Assembly (NCBI GenBank): GCA_016213595.1
Contig: JACRAA010000412.1
Location: forward strand, 1-5,331
Length of the DNA: 5,331 bases
Source of the DNA: Actinomycetota bacterium
Lineage (GTDB): Bacteria; Actinomycetota; Actinomycetes; Propionibacteriales; Propionibacteriaceae
Direction of reading: 5' to 3'
Positions 1 to 5,331 of this stretch are shown in pieces. The position numbers and the translations under genes are program-made. Position 1 is the first letter of the stretch. The number at the start of each line of letters is the position of its first letter. The notes under the pieces were generated by a model, which saw nothing but the letters and a program-made list of their open reading frames with translations, ran no database searches and had not been told where the DNA came from.

Positions 1-3000
1 GCAGTGGTTCCGGATCGTCGCGGTCGGCTGCAGGCTGGGGTACTTGCTGGTCAGGTCGGAGAGCTGGGTGGACAGCTCACCCGCGTACTGGTCGGCGGTG
101 GGGCTCGCGCAGCCGGTATCGGTGTGCAGGGCGAACTCGAAGCCCTGGTCCTCGTACGCCTTCGCCTGAGCATTGGTGATGCTGTTCGTGGGATAGAGGT
201 ACGTCGTGGAGCGGATGCAGGCCCAGTCGTCGACAGCACAGCCTGCGGGACTCGCGGCGATCTCCTGGTTGAGGCGCGTGGCAACAGTGGCACTCGTGCC
301 GGTGTCGTGGTTGTCAGCAGTCATCACGATCGCGGCCTGCTCACCTCTCGGCAGGTACCAGAACCGTGGGAGCGGGAGCGCATCCCGTGTGCTGACGGTG
401 ATGACGTTGGCGAGCAGGCGCTGCTGCTCGTCGGCCTGGGGGATGTCGACCTTCGTCATGTCGACGTAGTCGGGCTGCGGGTCGGCCGCGGCGTTGCCGT
501 AGTACAGGTCGTCGCTGCGGTTCGGGCCGGCCTGCCCGTCGCGGTTCTGGTTGACCCAGGCCGAGTTGCCCTGACGGGTCTTGACGACGGATCCGGCGAG
601 GTCGTACGTGAACGCGGCAGCTGAACCGCCCGCCGTACCGACGTTGCGGAGCGTGACGGCGGGGCGGCCGGTGGCGGTGCTTGCGGTGCTGTACAGCTCG
701 GCCACGACCTGGGTGCCGGCTTGCGGTGTGTACAGGTCCGCCGTCCCATGGAACTGCATCGTCGCGCTGACGATGCCCTCCCCGGGCGCAGTGCTGGTGT
801 CGACCTTGATGTAGCCCTCGGAAAGCGTGCCCGCGGGTGCTGACAGGCCGAGCAGTGCGGCCAGCCGGGCATCCGGACGTACGGCGACCAGGTTGCCTCC
901 AGCCGTGACCCAGGCGGTCAGCGCGGTCACCTGGTCGGCGGTCAGGGTCGCCTCTCCCAGCACGACAGTGGTGTACGGCGTCAGGCCGGCGGTGGTGAGG
1001 TCGGCCGTGGTGCCGGCCGTGAACAGGTTCAGGCCCTCTGCGCGCAGGATCTCCTTGAGGTACGGGCCGTACGTGCCCGTCCCGGTGGCCACGAGCACGG
1101 GACCGCCGGGTCCGGCGTTGGGGTCGGGTCGTGGTGACTGCGCGTAAGCCGTGGTGAAGGACCACACGTAGTCGGAGGCGAGTGCGTTGCCTGCCACGTC
1201 CTTGACGCCGCTCGCGCCGCTGACGACGGTGACGCTGTACAGGGCATGGTTGTCCAGCGTCCCGGTCGGGTCGAGCGTCACGCTACGAGCGGCGTTGCTG
1301 TAGGTGACCGCCGACGGGACGACCGCTCCTTGGGACGTCTTGAGGATGACGGTCGTGCCGGAGATCGTCTGGGGGTCGAGCGCCTCGCTGAACGTGGCGA
1401 CGACGTTCGACGTGGTGCCGACCGCGGCGGCGTCGGCCACGGGAACCGTGCACGCGACCGTCGGTGCGATGGTGTCGGGCCCGACGGTGGTGCTGAACAG
1501 GACGTCCACCAGGTAGTTCGACGAGCCGGTCGAGTCGGTCGGGAAGGCCGACGAGCTGGCCTTGCTGTAGACGCCGTTGTGCCCGTTGGACCCGAAGTCG
1601 CCCTGCAACGCGCTCAGCGGCGGGTTGTCGACGGAGGCGTAGGTGAACGCCGTGCCGACGGCGTAGTGACCGTTGGGCGCGTGGTACGAGGCGACATACG
1701 TGGTGTCGGCCGTGATCGGGATCGGGGCCCCGAACGTGACGGCCTGCCAGCCGCTGCCGCTCTCACCGCTGAACACTGCCGTCGCGAGGTTCGTACCGTC
1801 CGCGGCCCAGAGCGACCCGGTGTGGGTACCGGTGTTGCCGGAGGTCTGGAAGAACCGGATGCCGGTGATGTAGCCGGCGGTGCTCGAGCGGAACTTCACC
1901 CCGAGCTCGGTGGACGTGTTGTCGGGGTCCTGGAGGTAGACGGGCTTGTCGGTGAAGATCGAGCAGGGGCTGCTCTGGTTGCAGGTCCGCGCCGTGACGG
2001 TCACCGAGCGGGTGACCTCGGCGCCCAGGTTGGCGCTGTCGTCGGCGGCCCGTACGTGGATGGTGGTCGTTCCCGGGGTGGCGATGAAGCTGAAGGTCCA
2101 GTCGGCACTGCCCTGGGCGGGACGCCACACCTGACCGTCGGTGGACACCTCGACGACGCCGACAGCTCCGCCTGTGTCGGACGCGGTGCCCGTGACGGTG
2201 ACCGGTCCGGCAGGGACCGAGGCTCCCGCCGCAGGGGAGGTGATCGTCACGGTCGGTGCGGTGGTGTCTGTGGACTTGTCGGACGGCACGAGACCGGCCT
2301 GCAGTGTGCCCGGCTGTGCTCCCATGTCGGCGAGCAGGTTCACGGTGGCCTGCTGCATCGTGGGGTCCGGGTTGCTGTTGGCCTGCGTGCTCGTACGGTC
2401 ATGGTGGCTGTCCAGCCCCCATGCCCACTGCACGGTGCCGGCGCCGAAGACCAAGGCACCGCTGGGTGCCCGGTAGAGGCTGAGGTGGTGCTGGTCGACG
2501 CCCGCGAACGTGGAGATGGCGGTCGTCGAGGAGAGCAGCACGCGACCGGACGGGTACCACGGCATGTACTGCTCGTACTGGGGGCTCCACTCGTAGCCCA
2601 GGGTGCCCGACCCAAGTGTCACGGAGGCGGTCCCGGTCAGCTGCGCGACTGGCGTGTTCCGCCAGAAACGGAGGGACGCGTAGTCGCTGGGAACCGTGAT
2701 GGAGGACGTGTTGTTGCGCCAGCTGATCTGCCCGGTCACCGCGTTCTCAGGGGACCCGATCGCCGATGTCAGCCCGTCCGTCGTGGTCTCGCGCCACAGC
2801 CCTGTCCACTCACCGCTGGGGTCGCACGAGAAGTTCAGGTAGCACCGGCGGTGCTCCGACTCCTGGCTGGGAGCGAGGCTGCCCTCCTTGTACACGACCA
2901 TCGTGCGCTGGTCGCCGGTCGTCCCTGAGGCCGAGTCCTCGTAGCGGATGCGCCAGTACATCTCGTTGCCACTGAAGAAGGCCAGGTTCACCCCATGGTC

Positions 3001-3921
3001 GCGGGCGTTCTGGACGGAGTCGCGCTGGGCCTGCGACCAGTACTCGTCATGGCCGGAGGACATGAAGGTCTTGTGCCCCAGCAGCCTTTCCGGATGGAGC
3101 CCGGTGTCGATGTGCGTCGTGTAGCTGACGTCGTAGCCGTTGCGCTCCAGCCACAGCAGCATCGGGTACTCGGAGTTGAACAGCCAGTTCTCGAGCTCCC
3201 CGCCACGGGTGGTGAAGGGCCGGTTGTAGCTGAGCTTCCAGGCGTTCCCGGCCTCGCCGTTCGCCGTGTAGTAGGCGTTGTAGCCGCCGTACGGGTTGTA
3301 CGCCTGCCACGTGGTGTCGGAGGTCTGGACGAGGATGTCGGAGGCGCCGGAGTCGTCGCGGACCACGAACGCGATGTGGCTGGCCTGCGTGGCGTCAGCG
3401 GTACGGGTGGGTCGAGCGATGTAGATCCCGGAGACGGCACCCGCCGGCACCTGCCAGGACGCCGTCACCGCCCAGTTGCCGCAGTCGAGGAGCCGCGCGC
3501 CGACGGGGTCGGTGAGGATGCAGGCAGGCTGTACGGGCTGGGTGATGGCCGTGGGGTTGATGCTGCCGACCAGGCGGGCGCCGGAGCCGCCGTAGTAGCC
3601 GAGACGGTAGATGTCGATCCGGTAGGCGGCGGGGTTCGTCGTCCCGGTCGCCGACTTGTCGTCGATCTTGAAGTCGACGTTCTCCCCCGGCGCGACGCTC
3701 AGCTGGGTGGTGAAGCCCTGCAGGGTGACGTCGCCCGCTCCCTGGACATCCCACTGGGAGGCAGGGTTTCCGGGGAGCGCATTCTCGGTCACGATCTTGT
3801 TCGTGGCCGCATGCGCCGGCGTGGCCGTACTGGTCACGACGAGCGCTGCGGCCACCATGACCACTGCCAGGAGCAGCCTGACGGCATGCATGAGCTGTCG
3901 CGAAAACGTCGTCGTGGCCAT
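1..3921 (-). CDS. Secreted multidomain protein: DMFase large-subunit-like, Ig-like, DUF4082, Big_5, GATase-like and NodB-like domains (3' end outside window)
   Basis: I translated 1307 codons with no internal stop; the frame is still open at base 1, so the C-terminus is missing. The ATG at 3921 is fixed by an in-frame TGA at 3937-3939 and a G-run six bases upstream. Residues 1-38 form a signal peptide (R8/R15, hydrophobic 16-29, cleavage after AHA at 36-38), so the product is exported. Residues about 40-190 are beta-rich and 190-540 resemble the C-terminal region of the N,N-dimethylformamidase large subunit (SGHDEYW 289-295, SGNEMYW 317-323). Next come an Ig-like domain (555-644), DUF4082 (about 655-812, including TGTHTGSLW and YVASYHAPNGHY), a Big_5/SbsA-type Ig domain (816-926), a flavodoxin/GATase-like segment (940-1030) and a NodB-like start (about 1195-1307). 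From memory, relatives are annotated as DUF4082 or DMFase-beta family proteins in actinobacteria. A role in cell-surface or extracellular amide/glycan processing is inference. Gene reality is near certain; catalytic activity is unknown. Confidence 0.95.
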   Translation of the reverse strand, partial: MATTTFSRQLMHAVRLLLAVVMVAAALVVTSTATPAHAATNKIVTENALPGNPASQWDVQGAGDVTLQGFTTQLSVAPGENVDFKIDDKSATGTTNPAAYRIDIYRLGYYGGSGARLVGSINPTAITQPVQPACILTDPVGARLLDCGNWAVTASWQVPAGAVSGIYIARPTRTADATQASHIAFVVRDDSGASDILVQTSDTTWQAYNPYGGYNAYYTANGEAGNAWKLSYNRPFTTRGGELENWLFNSEYPMLLWLERNGYDVSYTTHIDTGLHPERLLGHKTFMSSGHDEYWSQAQRDSVQNARDHGVNLAFFSGNEMYWRIRYEDSASGTTGDQRTMVVYKEGSLAPSQESEHRRCYLNFSCDPSGEWTGLWRETTTDGLTSAIGSPENAVTGQISWRNNTSSITVPSDYASLRFWRNTPVAQLTGTASVTLGSGTLGYEWSPQYEQYMPWYPSGRVLLSSTTAISTFAGVDQHHLSLYRAPSGALVFGAGTVQWAWGLDSHHDRTSTQANSNPDPTMQQATVNLLADMGAQPGTLQAGLVPSDKSTDTTAPTVTITSPAAGASVPAGPVTVTGTASDTGGAVGVVEVSTDGQVWRPAQGSADWTFSFIATPGTTTIHVRAADDSANLGAEVTRSVTVTARTCNQSSPCSIFTDKPVYLQDPDNTSTELGVKFRSSTAGYITGIRFFQTSGNTGTHTGSLWAADGTNLATAVFSGESGSGWQAVTFGAPIPITADTTYVASYHAPNGHYAVGTAFTYASVDNPPLSALQGDFGSNGHNGVYSKASSSAFPTDSTGSSNYLVDVLFSTTVGPDTIAPTVACTVPVADAAAVGTTSNVVATFSEALDPQTISGTTVILKTSQGAVVPSAVTYSNAARSVTLDPTGTLDNHALYSVTVVSGASGVKDVAGNALASDYVWSFTTAYAQSPRPDPNAGPGGPVLVATGTGTYGPYLKEILRAEGLNLFTAGTTADLTTAGLTPYTTVVLGEATLTADQVTALTAWVTAGGNLVAVRPDARLAALLGLSAPAGTLSEGYIKVDTSTAPGEGIVSATMQFHGTADLYTPQAGTQVVAELYSTASTATGRPAVTLRNVGTAGGSAAAFTYDLAGSVVKTRQGNSAWVNQNRDGQAGPNRSDDLYYGNAAADPQPDYVDMTKVDIPQADEQQRLLANVITVSTRDALPLPRFWYLPRGEQAAIVMTADNHDTGTSATVATRLNQEIAASPAGCAVDDWACIRSTTYLYPTNSITNAQAKAYEDQGFEFALHTDTGCASPTADQYAGELSTQLSDLTSKYPSLQPTATIRNHC

Positions 3922-3927
3922 TGCGAT

Positions 3928-3933
3928 CCCCCC
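3928..3933 (-). promoter_or_regulatory. Ribosome binding site (G-run) of the giant secreted protein
   Basis: A run of six G on the minus strand lies six bases before the ATG at 3921. It is a poor match to GGAGG but can pair partly with the anti-Shine-Dalgarno sequence, and its spacing is right. Together with the in-frame stop just upstream at 3937-3939 and the signal peptide that begins immediately after, it supports 3921 as the start. Confidence 0.6.
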
Positions 3934-3957
3934 AGATCACAGCCGGCTCCGGGATCT
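3934..3957 (-). promoter_or_regulatory. Possible leader hairpin next to the ribosome binding site
   Basis: On the minus-strand RNA, AGATC (3957-3953) pairs with GATCT (3938-3934). After a one-base mismatch the stem continues with C-G, G-U and G-C pairs around a six-base AGCCGG loop. The hairpin ends directly against the G-run Shine-Dalgarno, so it could affect translation start. It also contains the 8-bp palindrome AGCCGGCT (3941-3948), so a DNA-binding site is an alternative reading. No known riboswitch class was recognised. Found by eye only. Confidence 0.3.
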
Positions 3958-4022
3958 CGTGAACGCTTCGATCATGGAGGCGTTATCGGTGAGCTGGAGC
4001 GAATGTCGTGTCCCCTGGGGGG

Positions 4023-4028
4023 AGCATA
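4023..4028 (-). promoter_or_regulatory. Weak -10-like hexamer upstream of the giant secreted protein gene
   Basis: The minus strand reads TATGCT, which fits the TAnnnT -10 pattern, about 100 bases before the ATG at 3921. No convincing TTGAC-type -35 element stands 16-18 bases upstream of it. It is the best promoter candidate I can see in the 209-bp gap, but hexamers of this quality occur by chance. Confidence 0.22.
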
Positions 4029-4052
4029 GGGCGTCAGGTCCGTGGCGCGAGA

Positions 4053-4067
4053 GCGATCGCACGCGAT
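4053..4067. repeat. Overlapping short palindromes, possible operator
   Basis: GCGATCGC (4053-4060) is a perfect 8-bp palindrome. It overlaps ATCGC-AC-GCGAT (4056-4067), a perfect inverted repeat with 5-bp arms and a 2-bp spacer. Both sit 25-45 bp upstream of the TATGCT hexamer, between the two secreted-protein genes, which is a plausible place for a dimeric regulator. The arms are short and GC-rich, so chance remains a serious alternative. Confidence 0.25.
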
Positions 4068-4104
4068 AGTGAGAGTCCCCTCATCTGCTCGGGCGGCACG
4101 CCGG

Positions 4105-4119
4105 CGCACGTCGCGTGCG
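4105..4119 (-). terminator. GC-rich hairpin after the small secreted protein gene
   Basis: CGCACG (4105-4110), TCG loop (4111-4113) and CGTGCG (4114-4119) make a perfect 6-bp stem starting 11 bases past the TGA stop at 4131-4133. An overlapping alternative stem pairs 4096-4101 with 4113-4118. There is no T-tract, so this is not a classical intrinsic terminator; actinobacterial transcripts often end at such U-less hairpins. It suggests the two minus-strand genes are not one operon. Confidence 0.35.
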
Positions 4120-4130
4120 GTGCGCGGGGA

Positions 4131-4580
4131 TCAGCTGTTCGCCGGAACCTTGTTCACGGTGCAGACGAAGTACTTGACGACGCCCTGGTCGACCGCGTCC
4201 CCGGCACTCAGACCTGTGGTCACCTCGGCAGTCGTGTCGATGACGCCGTCATGGTTGAGGTCGGACGATGCCAGCAGCGCGGCGTACCCGTGCGGGAGGG
4301 CGAGGGCGTGGACCATCCAGCGGCCGCCGTTGAAGTCCGGGTACCCGGGCGCGGAGGTGGCCACACTGGGCTGCACGCCTCCGAAGCTGTAGATGGTGTC
4401 CCACGACTGGGCAGGCGCTCCGGTCCCCGAGAGGTCGGTGGGCGTGGCGACGGTGCGGTACATGACGCCGTCCACGTAGAAGGCAGGGCCGGAGATGCCG
4501 GCAGCGTGGGCTGTGGACGTGCCGCCGAGGGCGGCGACGGTGGCGAGGGCGAACATCGCGATCCGGGTACGGGTGCGCAT
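4131..4580 (-). CDS. Small secreted protein of unknown function with a calcium-loop-like motif
   Basis: A complete 149-codon gene. The ATG at 4580 is preferred over an upstream in-frame ATG at 4655: it has a good Shine-Dalgarno seven bases ahead, and a signal peptide begins exactly there (MRTRTR, hydrophobic 8-20, cleavage after AHA at 24-26). The longer form would put an arginine- and tryptophan-rich stretch ahead of it. The mature part, about 123 residues, carries YVDGVMYRTVATPTDLSGTG (35-54), DFNGGRWMV (82-90) and a DLNHDGVID loop (107-115) resembling EF-hand or dockerin calcium loops. The acidic residue usual at loop position 12 is at position 13 (E119). There is one cysteine (C140). I recall similar short exported proteins in actinobacteria left as hypothetical, but no characterised family can be named. 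It lies upstream of, and in the same direction as, the giant secreted protein gene and divergent from the response regulator. The gene is well supported; its function is unknown. Confidence 0.9.
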   Translation of the reverse strand: MRTRTRIAMFALATVAALGGTSTAHAAGISGPAFYVDGVMYRTVATPTDLSGTGAPAQSWDTIYSFGGVQPSVATSAPGYPDFNGGRWMVHALALPHGYAALLASSDLNHDGVIDTTAEVTTGLSAGDAVDQGVVKYFVCTVNKVPANS

Positions 4581-4587
4581 GGCGTGA

Positions 4588-4593
4588 CCTTTC
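4588..4593 (-). promoter_or_regulatory. Ribosome binding site deciding the start of the small secreted protein
   Basis: GAAAGG on the minus strand is separated by seven bases (TCACGCC) from the ATG at 4580. This supports that start rather than the in-frame ATG 25 codons upstream at 4655, which would not leave the signal peptide at the N-terminus. Confidence 0.7.
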
Positions 4594-4654
4594 GGCTGAC
4601 CGCCGGCGGGGTGCCGGCTGCCTGAAGTCCACCGCCACCGGGCGACCAACTCCA

Positions 4655-4680
4655 TGACACCGTCGTTACCGCCTTCTTAC
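4655..4680 (+). repeat. Weak 11-bp-spaced direct repeat, possible response-regulator box
   Basis: TGAC (4655-4658), TTAC (4666-4669) and TTAC (4677-4680) recur at exactly 11-bp steps, with a weaker GGAC at 4688-4691. Regulators of the OmpR/PhoB family are known to bind tandem repeats about one helical turn (11 bp) apart. The site lies 50-75 bp upstream of the divergent regulator's -10 box and in the leader/promoter zone of the small secreted gene. The shared core is only four bases, so this is a hypothesis. Confidence 0.25.
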
Positions 4681-4729
4681 GAGCTGCGGACGGCCCCTTC
4701 AGTCCCGCTGCCGGAGGAGGTGCTCGCCC

Positions 4730-4735
4730 TACGAT
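4730..4735 (+). promoter_or_regulatory. -10 box (TACGAT) of a probable leaderless promoter
   Basis: TACGAT matches the actinobacterial TAnnnT -10 consensus. Six bases (GACGCC) separate it from the ATG at 4742, placing the expected transcription start on the A of the start codon. No usable Shine-Dalgarno is present: GGAGGAGG at 4713-4720 ends 21 bases before the ATG, too far to serve, and would lie upstream of the transcript. No clear -35 element was seen. Confidence 0.6.
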
Positions 4736-4741
4736 GACGCC

Positions 4742-5331
4742 ATGACCGAGGTGCTGCTCGTCGAGGACGACCCGACGGTCGCCGAGGTGCTCGGTCTGTA
4801 CCTGGGAAGGGCGGGCCTGCGCGTGACCCATGCCCCGTCCGGGGAGGAGGGGATCGCCATGGCCGCTGCGATCACGCCGGCGCTCGCGATCCTCGACGTG
4901 ATGCTGCCGGGAATGGACGGCCTCGAGACGTGCCGGAGGCTGCGGATGCTGCGTGCCGACCTGCCCGTCATCATGCTCACGGCACTCGGCGAGGAGGTGG
5001 ACCGCATCCTCGGCCTGCAGGTCGGGGCCGACGACTACGTCACCAAGCCCTTCAGCCCGCGGGAGGTGGTGCTGCGTGCACAGTCCCTCCTGCGTCGCTC
5101 CGCTCCCCCACCTGACCCTCAGGCTCCCGCTGTGGCCAGGCTCGCCGACGGCGACCTGGTCGTCGACGTGGCCGCACACCGGGTCCTGCGCGGAGAGCGG
5201 GAGCTGTCGTTGACCTCGAGGGAGTTCGACCTTCTCGCCTGGTTCCTGGCGCATCCGGGACGAGCCACGGGCCGTACCGAGATCCTGCGCGAGGTGTGGG
5301 ACTGGGAGTTCGGCGACTCGTCGACCGTCAC
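4742..5331 (+). CDS. OmpR/PhoB-family DNA-binding response regulator (3' end outside window)
   Basis: 196 codons plus two bases are visible, with the frame open at the right edge; the family is usually about 225-240 residues, so roughly the last 30-45 are missing. The receiver domain (about 3-118) has the acidic pair D9/D10, phospho-acceptor D52 in LDVMLPGMDG, switch threonine T80 in PVIMLTA, and K102 in the VTKPFSPREV motif, so it looks competent for phosphorylation. After a short proline-rich linker (about 119-130), the winged-helix domain starts at about 132, with LSLTSREFDLLAWFLAHPG (155-173) and the start of the recognition-helix region (DSSTVT). The ATG at 4742 is the only possible start: no ATG, GTG or TTG occurs in frame for at least 60 bases upstream, and the protein begins directly at the first receiver strand. 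It is divergent from the small secreted gene. A histidine kinase partner is expected downstream but not visible. Target genes and signal are unknown. Confidence 0.95.
   Translation, partial: MTEVLLVEDDPTVAEVLGLYLGRAGLRVTHAPSGEEGIAMAAAITPALAILDVMLPGMDGLETCRRLRMLRADLPVIMLTALGEEVDRILGLQVGADDYVTKPFSPREVVLRAQSLLRRSAPPPDPQAPAVARLADGDLVVDVAAHRVLRGERELSLTSREFDLLAWFLAHPGRATGRTEILREVWDWEFGDSSTV

Noticed and set aside
4..624. 206-codon open frame on the plus strand
   Set aside because: Antisense to the NodB-like part of the minus-strand gene, with no domain features.
1246..2928. 560-codon open frame on the plus strand
   Set aside because: It is antisense to the continuous, domain-matching minus-strand gene. 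The translation is low-complexity (Gly/Arg/Val-rich) with no recognisable motif, as expected for a mirror frame in high-GC DNA.
3395..3940. Minus-strand frame starting with GTG at 3940
   Set aside because: It overlaps the giant gene in another frame. The frame from 3921 gives a clean signal peptide and known domains; this one gives Arg/His/Pro-rich noise.
2995..4029. 344-codon open frame on the plus strand
   Set aside because: It runs antisense through the DMFase-like region and signal peptide and across the intergenic gap; its composition is that of a GC-rich shadow frame.
3922..4130. Riboswitch (for example the ydaO-type cyclic di-AMP class) ahead of the giant secreted gene
   Set aside because: I looked for the conserved blocks of this class because it often precedes secreted cell-wall proteins in actinobacteria, but did not find them.
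4581..4655. Upstream in-frame ATG (4655) as the start of the small secreted protein
   Set aside because: The 25 extra residues are Arg/Trp/Gly-rich and would bury the signal peptide; the ATG at 4580 has a well-placed GAAAGG.
4713..4720. GGAGGAGG as the regulator's Shine-Dalgarno
   Set aside because: It ends 21 bases before the ATG, beyond useful spacing, and no alternative in-frame start lies nearer.
4734..4745. ATG at 4734 as the regulator start or a tiny upstream ORF
   Set aside because: It is out of frame with the regulator and hits TGA after three codons; it overlaps the proposed -10 box, so it is probably not transcribed.
4220..5254. 344-codon minus-strand frame crossing the regulator and small gene
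   Set aside because: It is antisense to a textbook response regulator and out of frame with the small secreted protein.
1..5331. Mobile element, CRISPR array, tRNA or attachment site
   Set aside because: No spaced direct repeats, transposase or integrase motifs, terminal inverted repeats or cloverleaf-like segments were seen on either strand.

Overview
The window reads as chromosomal DNA from a high-GC actinobacterium. All three genes have third codon positions dominated by G or C, one gene has a leaderless-type start, and the long secreted protein has a domain set that I associate with actinobacterial surface and exopolysaccharide proteins. A genus cannot be named from this sequence. I see no tRNA, rRNA, CRISPR array, insertion sequence, integrase or attachment site.

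Layout. Bases 1-3921 (minus strand) are one uninterrupted reading frame of 1307 codons. It has its start in the window and runs off the left edge without a stop. It encodes a very large exported protein: signal peptide, N,N-dimethylformamidase large-subunit-like region, Ig-like domain, DUF4082, a second (SbsA/Big_5-type) Ig-like domain, a glutamine-amidotransferase-like flavodoxin segment, and the beginning of a NodB/polysaccharide-deacetylase-like domain. Bases 3922-4130 are intergenic and hold a leader hairpin next to the ribosome binding site, a short inverted repeat, a weak -10-like hexamer and a GC-rich hairpin. Bases 4131-4580 (minus strand) encode a 149-residue secreted protein of unknown function with a calcium-loop-like motif. 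Bases 4581-4741 are a divergent promoter region with a clear TACGAT -10 box and a weak 11-bp direct repeat. Bases 4742-5331 (plus strand) encode an OmpR/PhoB-type response regulator cut by the right edge.

How they may work together. The two minus-strand genes both make exported products. They are 209 bp apart with a possible terminator between them, so they are probably separate transcripts. The response regulator diverges from the small secreted gene and could control it, itself, or both; its sensor kinase would be expected just beyond the right edge. The most unusual object is the giant modular protein. It joins two enzyme-like folds, an iron-amidohydrolase-like one and a NodB-like one with altered metal motifs, on a secreted multi-Ig scaffold. 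Its substrate cannot be deduced from the sequence. All long plus-strand open frames over 1-4000 are antisense mirrors of this gene.
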